DNA of 16,715 bases from CAKSIW01 sp045576435 (GTDB lineage: Bacteria > Bacillota > Clostridia > Monoglobales > Monoglobaceae), in the NCBI GenBank assembly GCA_045576435.1, contig JAZNGL010000069.1:1-16715 (forward strand), in the 5' to 3' direction. Below are positions 1 to 7,962 of this stretch, in pieces. The notes under the pieces were generated by a model. It was not told the origin of the DNA. It saw only the letters and a program-made list of their open reading frames with translations, and did not search any database. Positions within the stretch are counted from its first letter, which is position 1. Each line of letters begins with the position of its first letter. Made by a program: the position numbers and the translations under genes.

Positions 1-2398
1 GGAAACTTATTACAGATAAAAAACCAAAATATCCCGTTTGAAAATAAAGGTCATCACTATGATTACGAAACGCATAATGTATATCTTCAGACGCAAACAT
101 CAAAAGACTCATAGCGCATATAAACAATCCATCAACAAAAATTGCGCTCAGCATGTGTCTATCAATTATATTCTCATCCCTACGCTTAGGTTGGCTATTC
201 ATATATTTTTTCAAAGCAGGTTCACCGCCAAAAGCAATTGCAGCCAGAGTATCCATACAAAGATTGAGCCAAAGCATCTGCGTTATTGTAAGTGGCTTTG
301 GCGTGCCCAAAATCGGCCCTAAAACCGAAACAGAAACCGCGGCAAGGTTGATTGTCAACTGAAAGGTTATGAACTTTTTAATACTGTTATAAATCGTTCT
401 GCCATATAGTACAGCCGACTTAACCGAAGAAAAATTATCATCAAGAATAACAATATCTCCTGCCTCCTTTGCGACATCTGCACCGCTTCCCATCGCAAAA
501 CCAACGTCCGAACGTTTAAGTGCCGACAGGTCATTGATTCCGTCACCCGTCATTCCTGTCACAAGCCCGCATTCCTGAGCAATGCGAACAAGTCGGCTTT
601 TATCAGTTGGCAATGCCCTTGCAATCACACGGATTTCACCTAAAATACTTGCAACCTCGTCATCGCACATAGCTTCTAAGTCTTCAGAAGTCAAGACTCT
701 GTCATTTTTACTGTTTATTATTCCTGCCTCGCGGGCGATTGCAACTGCTGTTTCTTTTTTATCGCCTGTGATCATCACAACCTGAATCCCTGCACGTTGA
801 ACCTCGCTCACCGCCCCGCGAACATTTGCCCGCAAATCGTCACGAATTCCAAGAAGTCCAACAAAAGTCATTCCTTGCGGAATTCCATCGCGATTAAAAC
901 TATCGGCTATTGCAACAGCTATCATTCTTATGCTGCGCTCCGCCATATCGTTCGTCAGAATTTTAAGAGAATGAGCTTTTGTCAGCGGCTTTATCTCTCC
1001 ATTCTCGTCATAATATTTAGTGCATTTTGATAATATTTTTTCAGAAGCACCTTTAACAAGCATTCCGCAAATATCACCACTAACACTTGCTGCCGAATAT
1101 TTTCGTTCTGAACTGAACAATATTTCCTCATGTTTTTGAAGCTTTAAAACATCAATTTCATTAAGTTCTGAATTAACAAACTCAACAAGAGCCTTATCTG
1201 TTGCGTTTCCACCCAGAATTTTTCCATTCGAAATATATGCCGATGAATTTCCCATAATCGAAGCATTGAGCACACGTTTGAGTGCATGAGGTATTTGAGA
1301 AAACGCGGTATATTCCTTTCCCAAACCATTAAAAAAACTAACAACCTTCAGTTTACCGCAAGTTATTGTTCCCGTTTTATCGGTGAACAAAATATTAATG
1401 CTCCCCGCTGTTTCAATTCCAATCAACTTTCGCACCAACACATTATTTTTCATCATTTTTTTCATATTCAGTGAACAAACGATGGCAATCATAAGCGGTA
1501 GTCCTTCAGGCACAGCCACAACAATAACGATAATGCCCATGATTAAAGCATTTATAAAATCAGAAAAAAACTGAGCTACATCAGACAAATATTTTCCAAT
1601 CATAATCGCATTAAAACTGTTTTCAATAACAATTTTTTGCAGCATTCTTATCACAACAACCAAGCCTGCACCAATATATCCCAAACGACTTATCGTACCC
1701 GCAAGCGCCGAAAGCTTATGTTGGAGCGGGCTCTCACGCTCTTTCGTCTGTGCCTCCCGATTTAGCTTTCCATATACAGTTTTATCGCCAACTTCAAGAA
1801 CTTTCATCACACATTGTCCCGAGCAAATTACTGCGCCTCGAAACAAGCTATGCTTATCCCAAAAATTAATAAATCTTGAGCGATATTCGTCGGTATCTGT
1901 GTTCGCTTTCTTTTCAACCTCCTTGTTCTCCCCGTTTAAAGCAGATTGGTCAACCTTAACTTCGCCATTTTTAACAATCCCGTCTGCAGGTATTAAATCA
2001 CCCGCTTGCAAAAGAACAAAATCTCCTGTCACAATTTCTTCAGCGGGCAGTTCAACAAGATTTCCTGCACGATATACCTTGCAAACAATTTTTGCCGCAT
2101 CTTCCTGGATTTGGCGAAAAGTCTTTTCGTTTTTGAACTCTGAAATGGTGCTTACAAAAGTTGCAAGCAAAACCGAGACAAAAATTCCCGCACATTCAAA
2201 CCAATCCACTCTTCCAAAAAAAGTGAAAATCACATTAATTCCCAATGCAATCAATAAAACGGTTATAATTGGGTCATCAAACTTTTTCCAATATTTTTGC
2301 CAAAAGGTTTCTCCTTTTTTTACCGTGAGTACATTTGAACCATGTTTTTTTCTTGCCTCCTCTACTTCTGTCAATGTTAGTCCTTTAATCGTTTCCAC
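1..2398 (-). CDS. P-type cation-translocating ATPase (Ca2+-type, PMCA/SERCA-like), C-terminus cut by window edge
   Basis: The reverse strand reads open from a GTG at 2398 to the window edge, giving 799 residues. The start has GGAGG eight bases upstream and an in-frame TAA at 2416-2414, so no earlier start exists. An integral membrane pump that couples ATP hydrolysis to cation export is the family role. Visible motifs are the PEGLP membrane-helix-4 signature (P297), the phosphorylated aspartate in DKTGT (D340), the nucleotide-binding KGASE (K449), ITGD (D546), TGDGIND (D619, D623), N684 in helix 5, and NLCMDT (N712, D716) in helix 6. The last two resemble Ca2+ ligands of the PMCA/SERCA group. 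The actuator loop reads NGEN (N155-N158) where TGES is usual, and the hinge reads GINDLSALK rather than the common GVNDAPALK. The final transmembrane helices, probably 70-100 residues, lie outside the window. Ca2+ is the likeliest substrate by family, but specificity is inferred. Confidence 0.93.
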   Translation of the reverse strand, partial: METIKGLTLTEVEEARKKHGSNVLTVKKGETFWQKYWKKFDDPIITVLLIALGINVIFTFFGRVDWFECAGIFVSVLLATFVSTISEFKNEKTFRQIQEDAAKIVCKVYRAGNLVELPAEEIVTGDFVLLQAGDLIPADGIVKNGEVKVDQSALNGENKEVEKKANTDTDEYRSRFINFWDKHSLFRGAVICSGQCVMKVLEVGDKTVYGKLNREAQTKERESPLQHKLSALAGTISRLGYIGAGLVVVIRMLQKIVIENSFNAIMIGKYLSDVAQFFSDFINALIMGIIVIVVAVPEGLPLMIAIVCSLNMKKMMKNNVLVRKLIGIETAGSINILFTDKTGTITCGKLKVVSFFNGLGKEYTAFSQIPHALKRVLNASIMGNSSAYISNGKILGGNATDKALVEFVNSELNEIDVLKLQKHEEILFSSERKYSAASVSGDICGMLVKGASEKILSKCTKYYDENGEIKPLTKAHSLKILTNDMAERSIRMIAVAIADSFNRDGIPQGMTFVGLLGIRDDLRANVRGAVSEVQRAGIQVVMITGDKKETAVAIAREAGIINSKNDRVLTSEDLEAMCDDEVASILGEIRVIARALPTDKSRLVRIAQECGLVTGMTGDGINDLSALKRSDVGFAMGSGADVAKEAGDIVILDDNFSSVKSAVLYGRTIYNSIKKFITFQLTINLAAVSVSVLGPILGTPKPLTITQMLWLNLCMDTLAAIAFGGEPALKKYMNSQPKRRDENIIDRHMLSAIFVDGLFICAMSLLMFASEDIHYAFRNHSDDLYFQTGYFGFLSVISF

Positions 2399-2483
2399 GT
2401 TTCCTGCCTCCTTTTATCCCAAGTACCTTTATGCTATACCTATGCGGACAGGCAGGTAAATATGATATATTTTTAATTTTTCA

Positions 2484-2512
2484 TTGACTAGATTATCAAA
2501 AAATGCTATAAT
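2484..2512 (+). promoter_or_regulatory. Sigma-A-type promoter of the lrp-aminotransferase-tatD operon
   Basis: The -35 box TTGACT (2484-2489) and -10 box TATAAT (2507-2512) are separated by 17 bases. A TG one base before the -10 gives an extended -10. Transcription would start near 2519, about 54 bases before the lrp start codon. Confidence 0.85.
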
Positions 2513-2520
2513 TAATAAAA

Positions 2521-2539
2521 TGTGTGATTGGTTTACACA
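2521..2539. promoter_or_regulatory. Short dyad at the transcription start, possible operator
   Basis: TGTGT (2521-2525) and ACACA (2535-2539) form an inverted repeat centred on the expected transcription start. Lrp/AsnC proteins often control their own promoters, so autoregulation is plausible. The arms are only five bases long and could be chance in AT-rich DNA. Confidence 0.25.
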
Positions 2540-2572
2540 AATATTAAAACATGTAAATGGAGGCTTTTTGCT

Positions 2573-3073
2573 ATGAACAAAATCAAATTAACAGAACAAA
2601 TAATCGATATTTTGCACAAAAATTGTAAACTTTCATTAGAGCAAGTCGCCGCCATGCTGAATATATCTGTTGCAGAGACCGGTGAATTGATTGATTCTCT
2701 TGAAAAAGATGGAACAATTCTTGGTTATGGTGCTATTGTTAATTGGGATAAAATTCCTGAAAGAGATGTTGTTACTGCATATATAGAACTAAAGGTAACA
2801 CCTCAACGTCATAATGGCTTTAATCGTCTTGCTGAACGAATCTATCAATATCCTGAGGTTAAATCTCTGAATCTTATGAGCGGCAGCTATGACTTTGGCG
2901 TGACAGTTGAAGGCAAAAACATTAAAGATATTTCACTTTTTGTTTCTGAACACCTTGCTCCAATGGAATCAATCATCAGTACATCAACTCATTTTGTGCT
3001 GAAAAGATATAAAGATGACGGTGTTATCTTCAATGCATCCGAAAGAGACGATAGGGAGGTTATTTCTCTATGA
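2573..3073 (+). CDS. Lrp/AsnC-family transcriptional regulator
   Basis: A 166-residue protein with the usual Lrp/AsnC plan. A helix-turn-helix spans roughly residues 5-52 (a segment with LSLEQVAAMLNIS followed by a recognition helix, then a GTILGYGA wing). An alpha/beta RAM effector-binding domain spans roughly 62-140, including a LMSGSYDFGV stretch typical of the ligand pocket and assembly region. The ATG at 2573 is chosen because GGAGG (2559-2563) lies nine bases upstream. An in-frame TTG at 2528 would add 15 residues but has no ribosome-binding site. Its stop overlaps the aminotransferase start in ATGA, so the two are probably translationally coupled. The family senses amino acids, so control of the adjacent aminotransferase operon is a reasonable inference; the ligand is unknown. 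Confidence 0.93.
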   Translation: MNKIKLTEQIIDILHKNCKLSLEQVAAMLNISVAETGELIDSLEKDGTILGYGAIVNWDKIPERDVVTAYIELKVTPQRHNGFNRLAERIYQYPEVKSLNLMSGSYDFGVTVEGKNIKDISLFVSEHLAPMESIISTSTHFVLKRYKDDGVIFNASERDDREVISL

Positions 3074-4242
3074 GTTTTGACGTTAAAAATCACATAAACA
3101 AAACTGTCACAAACATGCCACCATCAGGTATTCGAAAATTCTTTGATATTGCCGCTGAAATGGATGATGTTATCTCTCTCGGTGTTGGAGAGCCTGACTT
3201 TGTTACACCCTGGCATATTCGTGACGAGGGAATATATTCTCTTGAGGGCGGACACACTCACTACACCTCAAACAAGGGTCTTTTAGAGCTTCGCCAAGAA
3301 ATTTCAAATTATATGAAACGAAGATTTAATCTTAGTTATGATGCTGCAACTCAAACCATTGTTACAGTTGGCGGTAGTGAAGCTATTGACATCTTTCTGA
3401 GATCAGTTCTGGAAGTTGGTGACGAGGTTTTAATTCCTGAACCATGTTTTGTTTGCTATGCGCCAATAACCAATCTCGCAGGTGGTGTTGCTGTGCCAAT
3501 CACAACCAAGGCAGAAAACAATTTTAAACTAACTGCCAAGGAGTTAAAAAGCGCAATAACACCAAAAACAAAGGTACTCGTTTTACCATATCCAAACAAT
3601 CCAACAGGTGCAATTATGACAAAGGATGACCTTGAAGAGATTGCAGAAATTATCCGCAAAACAAATATCATGATTTTGTCCGATGAAATATATGCTGAAC
3701 TTACATATGGCAGAAAACACGTTTCAATTGCTTCTCTTGACGGAATGTATGAGAGAACAGTTGTTATTAACGGTTTCTCAAAAGCATACGCAATGACAGG
3801 TTGGCGACTTGGTTTTGCTTGCGGACATCCTGATATTATTTCAGCAATGACAAAAGTGCATCAATATGCAATCATGTCTGCTCCAACCACATCTCAATAT
3901 GCTGCAATAGAGGCACTTAAAAATGGTGATGATGATATTGAAGCAATGTGCGAGGAATATAATCGTCGTCGCAATCTTATTGTGAAGGGATTTATTGATA
4001 TGGGTCTTGATTGCTTTGAACCCGAAGGTGCTTTCTATTCCTTTCCATGCATCAAAAGCACAGGTCTTTCTTCCTCTGACTTCTGTGAGAGTTTGCTTTA
4101 TAGCAAGCATGTTGCGGTTATTCCGGGAACAGCATTTGGCGCTTGTGGAGAAGGCTTCATAAGGTGCTCATATGCATATTCTGTGGACAATATCAATGAG
4201 GCGCTGAATCGTATTGAGGCTTTTCTAAAGGAGAAAAAATAA
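3070..4242 (+). CDS. Class I/II (fold-type I) PLP-dependent aminotransferase
   Basis: A 390-residue cytosolic enzyme of normal length for subgroup I aminotransferases, which move an amino group between an amino acid and a 2-oxo acid. The PLP-binding residues are clear: N177 in NNPTG, D205 and Y208 in SDEIY, the Schiff-base lysine K238 in FSKAYAMTGWR, and R365 in FIRCSYAYS, which should bind the substrate carboxylate. The N-terminal part carries GVGEPDF, typical of this group, and VGGSEAI for phosphate binding. The start ATG overlaps the stop of the upstream Lrp-type regulator by four bases. Linkage to Lrp suggests amino-acid-responsive expression. The family includes alanine, aspartate and aromatic aminotransferases, and the substrate cannot be read from sequence alone. 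No damage or truncation is visible. Confidence 0.95.
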   Translation: MSFDVKNHINKTVTNMPPSGIRKFFDIAAEMDDVISLGVGEPDFVTPWHIRDEGIYSLEGGHTHYTSNKGLLELRQEISNYMKRRFNLSYDAATQTIVTVGGSEAIDIFLRSVLEVGDEVLIPEPCFVCYAPITNLAGGVAVPITTKAENNFKLTAKELKSAITPKTKVLVLPYPNNPTGAIMTKDDLEEIAEIIRKTNIMILSDEIYAELTYGRKHVSIASLDGMYERTVVINGFSKAYAMTGWRLGFACGHPDIISAMTKVHQYAIMSAPTTSQYAAIEALKNGDDDIEAMCEEYNRRRNLIVKGFIDMGLDCFEPEGAFYSFPCIKSTGLSSSDFCESLLYSKHVAVIPGTAFGACGEGFIRCSYAYSVDNINEALNRIEAFLKEKK

Positions 4243-4246
4243 TTCT

Positions 4247-5035
4247 ATGGAACAAAAAAATATCACGAATTTACTCTATGACACTCATGCACACCTTGAT
4301 GATGAGCAATTCGATGATGACAGAGAATCAATAATCGAAAAAATAAAAACATCCGGCGTCGGACTTGTGAATAACATCGGTGCAAATATGGAATCTTCTC
4401 GTACAGGAATTGCACTTGCCGAAAAATATGATTTTATTTATGCAACAGTTGGCGTTCATCCAAGTGATACAAAAGACATGACAGATTCAGATCTGAATGA
4501 ACTACGAAACCTTGCGACGCATAAAAAAGTTGTGGCAATTGGTGAGATTGGTCTTGACTATCACTATGACGACACCGACCCCCAAACTCAAAAAAAATGG
4601 TTTGCGGCTCAACTTGAATTAGCAAAAGAACTCGACTTACCCGTGGTTATCCACGACAGAGAATCAAGTGGTGACTGCATTGAAATATTAAAAAAATCAG
4701 GTGTTTCAAAGGCCGTTATTCACTGTTTTTCCGGTAGTGCTGAAACCGCACGCCAGATAATTGATATGGGTTTTTACATTTCTTTCACAGGAGTTTTAAC
4801 ATTCAAAAATGCACGTCGTGCTATTGAGGCGCTTAAAGTAATTCCGCTTGATCGGGTCTTTGTTGAAACTGATTCGCCATATATGGCTCCCGAACCGCAT
4901 CGCGGAAAACGAAACGACAGCAGTTATGTTATTCACGTTGCAGAAAAACTTGCAGAAATAAAAGAAGTTTCGCTTGAAGATGCAATAAAAATAACAACTC
5001 AAAACGCTATTGATTTTTTTGGAATAAATGCTTAA
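4247..5035 (+). CDS. TatD-family metal-dependent hydrolase/deoxyribonuclease
   Basis: A 262-residue TIM-barrel amidohydrolase-superfamily protein with every expected metal ligand. These are DTHAHLD (H14, H16), GEIGLDYH (E100), VIHDRES (H136), IHCFSG (H159) and ETDSPY (D209). Family members are cytosolic, and those characterised are 3'-5' exonucleases or act in DNA repair and quality control; the exact substrate of this one is inferred. It follows the aminotransferase by four bases. AAAGGAG (4227-4233) lies inside the end of that gene, 13 bases before the ATG, a slightly long spacing. It is the last gene of the Lrp operon, directly before a strong hairpin terminator. In many Firmicutes tatD sits beside metG or ksgA, so its place here behind an aminotransferase is less usual. 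The gene symbol tatD is family-level. Confidence 0.94.
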   Translation: MEQKNITNLLYDTHAHLDDEQFDDDRESIIEKIKTSGVGLVNNIGANMESSRTGIALAEKYDFIYATVGVHPSDTKDMTDSDLNELRNLATHKKVVAIGEIGLDYHYDDTDPQTQKKWFAAQLELAKELDLPVVIHDRESSGDCIEILKKSGVSKAVIHCFSGSAETARQIIDMGFYISFTGVLTFKNARRAIEALKVIPLDRVFVETDSPYMAPEPHRGKRNDSSYVIHVAEKLAEIKEVSLEDAIKITTQNAIDFFGINA

Positions 5036-5068
5036 AAAAGAACAACGAAAATTCGTTGTTCTTTTTTT
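5036..5068. terminator. Bidirectional intrinsic terminator between converging tatD and AEC permease genes
   Basis: A near-perfect hairpin is centred at 5050-5051, with AAAGAACAACGAA pairing with TTCGTTGTTCTTT. On the plus strand it is followed by seven T, and on the minus strand by six T. It begins immediately after the tatD stop and lies 10-40 bases past the permease stop, so it can end transcription from both sides. Confidence 0.9.
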
Positions 5069-5077
5069 ATTATATGT

Positions 5078-6010
5078 TTAAACATAGATATTAAGAAGAT
5101 AGCAAATAAACGGCAAGGTAATTAAGCTTAATATGGTTGTTACAAACATGCAAACCGCAGAATAATCACTATCCGCCTTATGTTCATTTGCAACAATCGC
5201 TAAAACAATTTGCGCGGGCATTGCCGCTTCTAAAACAACAACACCTAAGATTGTTTCATCAATCCCCAGATATTTAAAAACAAACATAAACACAATAGGC
5301 ATAATAAGAAGTTTTAGTGGTGCAATAACAATTACCCACCATTTTTCCATTATCTTTCTCACATCAACCGTCGCAAGCGACATTCCTATAAAAATCATCG
5401 AAAGATTTGTTGTTAGTCCTCCCACTCCGCTCATCGCAGAATCAAGCAACGGCGGTAGCTTTATTCTAAACAAAAACATTAAAATTGCCACAACAAAAGA
5501 TATTGTATTAATATTTAAAAATTTCTTCAGGAAATTATTTTTGCCAGCCATATTTTTTGCAAACAGAAAAACTCCAACGGTCCACAAAAACATATCGTTG
5601 AATAACCAATAAATTATAGTGTAAAATCCACCTTTATCACCATACACCGCAACCACAATAGGGTATCCAATAAAGATGACGTTACCAAGAGCTAAAAGTA
5701 ATTCGTGAACAGTTTTCGTTGAATCAGGAATTTTTAACAGTTTTGCGGTTAAAACTCCAACTCCAAAAAGCGTTATAATGCAAAACAATGAAAGCAAAAC
5801 AACAAGCAATAATTCACCTGCAATTTCAGGCTTGAAATTCTCACGCGAAATTGATGAAATTATCAAACACGGAAGTATTAACGATACTATCAGCTTTGAA
5901 ATTGAATCCTTAATTTTGGCATCAACAAAACCTGTTTTAACAACAAGAAATCCAAACGCCATAATAATACTAAGAACTCCAACCTTTTCAACAACAGTCA
6001 TAATATTCAT
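5078..6010 (-). CDS. AEC (auxin efflux carrier) family permease
   Basis: A 310-residue, very hydrophobic membrane protein with about ten predicted transmembrane segments in two halves split by a hydrophilic stretch near the middle. This is the usual plan and length of bacterial AEC transporters. Family-like motifs are LILPCLIISS in the second helix, GNVIFIGYP in the fourth, and EAAMPAQ in a late helix. AEC members carry organic acids such as malate or malonate, or other small anions; the substrate here is unknown. The start is placed at ATG 6010, which has AAGGTG six bases upstream. A GTG at 6019 is also in frame, but it would lie within that ribosome-binding site. It lies 24 bases after the alcohol dehydrogenase gene and ends the operon. 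Confidence 0.9.
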   Translation of the reverse strand: MNIMTVVEKVGVLSIIMAFGFLVVKTGFVDAKIKDSISKLIVSLILPCLIISSISRENFKPEIAGELLLVVLLSLFCIITLFGVGVLTAKLLKIPDSTKTVHELLLALGNVIFIGYPIVVAVYGDKGGFYTIIYWLFNDMFLWTVGVFLFAKNMAGKNNFLKKFLNINTISFVVAILMFLFRIKLPPLLDSAMSGVGGLTTNLSMIFIGMSLATVDVRKIMEKWWVIVIAPLKLLIMPIVFMFVFKYLGIDETILGVVVLEAAMPAQIVLAIVANEHKADSDYSAVCMFVTTILSLITLPFICYLLNIYV

Positions 6011-6034
6011 ATTAAGCACCTTTTTAAATTGATT

Positions 6035-7210
6035 TTACTTTTGAAAAGCTATCTCAAATATTTTTTTGATATTATCATAATCTAGTTCCAGATAACTTTT
6101 AACCGTTCTTTTTCTGCCGAAGGTACAAAGTTCTGCCAATCTATCAATACAATCCATATTGATGTCAAAATCATTCAAAGATGTCGGCATTCCAATCAGT
6201 TTGAAGAAATTTTTCATAGCTTCTATTCCAAGATATGCAGCCTGCTCATCAATTTCTTCATCTATATCCCAAACACGTCTTGCAAACTGAGCAAATCTAG
6301 GTATATTTTCTTTATATATAAACCTTGCCCAAGCAGGAAAGAGAACTGCAAGGCCTGCTCCGTGTGCAACAAAATCATATTCACCACTGAGTGCATGCTC
6401 AAGCTGATGAACCGCAAGATTGTTTTCTCTTCCACATCCTGTCAAATCATTGTGCGAAAGACTGGATGCCCACATAACTGTTGCTCTTGCATCATAGTCG
6501 CACAGATTATCCATAAGTATCTTTCCGGCATTTATTACTGATTTTAAAATACTCTCTGCAATTCTGTCTGTTAAATCTGTCGGCTCGCAAACGGTGAAAT
6601 ATCTCTCTATGGTGTGTGACATTATGTCAACAATTCCGCACGCTGTGTGATATTTGTTCACAGTATATGTTAATTCAGGGTTACATATTGCAAACTTGCA
6701 TCTTATAAGCTCACTGCTAAATCCCTTTTTCATGTTTTCATCAAGATTGGTCAACACCGCAGCACCACTCATCTCACTTCCTGCTGCAGCTAATGTTAAA
6801 ACACATCCAACAGGCAGCGCTTTTTTTGGTGTTTCTCTTTGCATCATAATTTCCCAGATGTCGCAATCGTTCACCGCACCAATTGCTGTTGTTTTTGATG
6901 AATCAATAACACTGCCGCCACCAACTGCAAGAATCATCTCAACATTATTTTCACGGGCAACTTTAATGGCATCACGAACAAATGAAACCTTAGGATTTGC
7001 CTCAACGCCAGACATTTCAACAACATTTATGTTGTTTTCATTGAGTGATTTCATAATTTCATCATATAAGCCATTATTTTTTATGCTATTCTTACCATAT
7101 TGCAACATTATGGTTTTAAACCCATAATCACTTATTATTTTACCCACTTCTTTATGTTTCCCTCTGCCAAAATAAACCTTTGTTGGCGCATAATATGTGA
7201 AATCCTTCAT
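6035..7210 (-). CDS. Iron-containing (group III) alcohol dehydrogenase, butanol dehydrogenase/YqhD-like
   Basis: A 391-residue protein, the normal length for group III dehydrogenases that interconvert aldehydes and alcohols with NAD(P)H. The N-terminal FTYYAPTKVYFGRG and the GGGSVIDSSK dinucleotide loop (around residue 97) resemble the butanol dehydrogenase/YqhD branch. Candidate metal ligands are D195 and H199 in DIMSH, H268 in HQLEH, and H283 in AHGAG, in the arrangement expected for the family. AAGGAGGG lies six bases before the ATG, and the upstream cyclo-ligase gene ends 16 bases away, so the two are co-transcribed. No targeting signal is seen, so it is cytosolic. Substrate and cofactor preference cannot be assigned. 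The pairing with a folate enzyme and a permease could point to one-carbon or aldehyde handling, but this is inference. Confidence 0.95.
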   Translation of the reverse strand: MKDFTYYAPTKVYFGRGKHKEVGKIISDYGFKTIMLQYGKNSIKNNGLYDEIMKSLNENNINVVEMSGVEANPKVSFVRDAIKVARENNVEMILAVGGGSVIDSSKTTAIGAVNDCDIWEIMMQRETPKKALPVGCVLTLAAAGSEMSGAAVLTNLDENMKKGFSSELIRCKFAICNPELTYTVNKYHTACGIVDIMSHTIERYFTVCEPTDLTDRIAESILKSVINAGKILMDNLCDYDARATVMWASSLSHNDLTGCGRENNLAVHQLEHALSGEYDFVAHGAGLAVLFPAWARFIYKENIPRFAQFARRVWDIDEEIDEQAAYLGIEAMKNFFKLIGMPTSLNDFDINMDCIDRLAELCTFGRKRTVKSYLELDYDNIKKIFEIAFQK

Positions 7211-7226
7211 TAAAAACCCTCCTTAA

Positions 7227-7787
7227 TTATTTACAAACAATAAAACCGCTTTCCGTCAGCAAAAAATCCATTTTAACATCATGTTCATCATGTTTGATTT
7301 CATCACAAACCTGAAAATCATAACAAAATCCAATTTTTGTCGCATTAACGTTTTTGAGCAAACGGTCATAACAGCCTTTTCCAAAGCCAACTCTTACCCC
7401 GCTTTTATCAAAAGCAATCCCAGGCACAACAAAAACATCAATTTTTAAAGCATCTGCCTGAGAGGTGTTTTTTGGCTCCATAACCGAGAACGCACCACAA
7501 GAAAACTTTGTGTCAGCAGATGCATAAAACGGAGTTATTATGCCACTTTTTTTATCTGTAACAGGAAAAACGAGCTGTTTCCCATCACAAATTGCCGCAT
7601 CAAATATTTTTCCTGTGTCAACCTCATTGCCGAGAGGCATATATAACATAATTACTTTTGAAATGTTATATATATCGCTCTTTAAAAAATAATTCTCAAT
7701 AATTTGGCTTTTTTGAATAATAACACTTTTTTGCAGTTCATCACGAATTTTACGGTTTCTTTTTCTTGCTTCATTTTTGTCTAACAT
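7227..7787 (-). CDS. 5-formyltetrahydrofolate cyclo-ligase (5,10-methenyl-THF synthetase)
   Basis: A 186-residue cytosolic enzyme that, by family, uses ATP to convert 5-formyl-THF to 5,10-methenyl-THF and so returns the storage folate to the one-carbon pool. The family signature is near the C-terminus as RVGFGKGCYDRLL, with a preceding VPGIAFD strand. The N-terminal basic helix (KNEARKRNRKIRDEL) also fits. The chosen ATG at 7787 matches the typical family N-terminus. An in-frame ATG at 7802 would add five residues, but it lacks a ribosome-binding site and would leave a leader of only about a dozen bases after the predicted promoter. The ribosome-binding site for 7787 is weak as well (GGGAAG). 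It is the first gene of an operon with the alcohol dehydrogenase and the permease. Confidence 0.92.
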   Translation of the reverse strand: MLDKNEARKRNRKIRDELQKSVIIQKSQIIENYFLKSDIYNISKVIMLYMPLGNEVDTGKIFDAAICDGKQLVFPVTDKKSGIITPFYASADTKFSCGAFSVMEPKNTSQADALKIDVFVVPGIAFDKSGVRVGFGKGCYDRLLKNVNATKIGFCYDFQVCDEIKHDEHDVKMDFLLTESGFIVCK

Positions 7788-7820
7788 ATCGAAACTTCCC
7801 ATATTTAAAACTCTATATAC

Positions 7821-7849
7821 ATCTTACTACCGCTTTCGAAAAAAGTCAA
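7821..7849 (-). promoter_or_regulatory. Promoter of the cyclo-ligase/alcohol dehydrogenase/AEC operon
   Basis: On the minus strand TTGACT (7849-7844) is followed after 17 bases by TAAGAT (7826-7821). Transcription would start near 7814, which favours the start codon at 7787. It faces away from the DUF4838 promoter within the same 175-base gap. Confidence 0.6.
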
Positions 7850-7903
7850 GCAAAACCTCAAACAATTCAAACCAATAAAATGTGTTAATTTTCCTCTTTT
7901 GTA

Positions 7904-7932
7904 TTGCAATAAAAAAAGATGTGTGATATAAT
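7904..7932 (+). promoter_or_regulatory. Promoter of the DUF4838 gene
   Basis: TTGCAA (7904-7909) and TATAAT (7927-7932) are 17 bases apart, with a TG one base before the -10. The start codon follows 30 bases after the -10 and has a G-rich ribosome-binding site (GGGGGGA, 7951-7957). Confidence 0.8.
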
Positions 7933-7962
7933 TAGTTTAATATTTTACACGGGGGGATTCTT

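Noticed and set aside
38..2459. Several plus-strand open frames of 60-186 codons opposite the ATPase
   Set aside because: They lie antisense to a continuous reading frame with all P-type ATPase motifs, lack ribosome-binding sites and match no family.
2399..2470. Promoter for the ATPase gene on the minus strand (TTTACC, then TATAGC after 16 bases)
   Set aside because: Both boxes are poor and other weak alternatives exist in the same AT-rich gap, so no single promoter can be supported.
2528..2572. Longer start (TTG) for the Lrp regulator
   Set aside because: It has no ribosome-binding site, whereas the ATG at 2573 has GGAGG at good spacing and gives the normal family N-terminus.
7827..7849. 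Riboswitch or structured leader upstream of the cyclo-ligase operon
   Set aside because: The leader after the predicted start is under 30 bases, too short for a riboswitch, and no stem is apparent.
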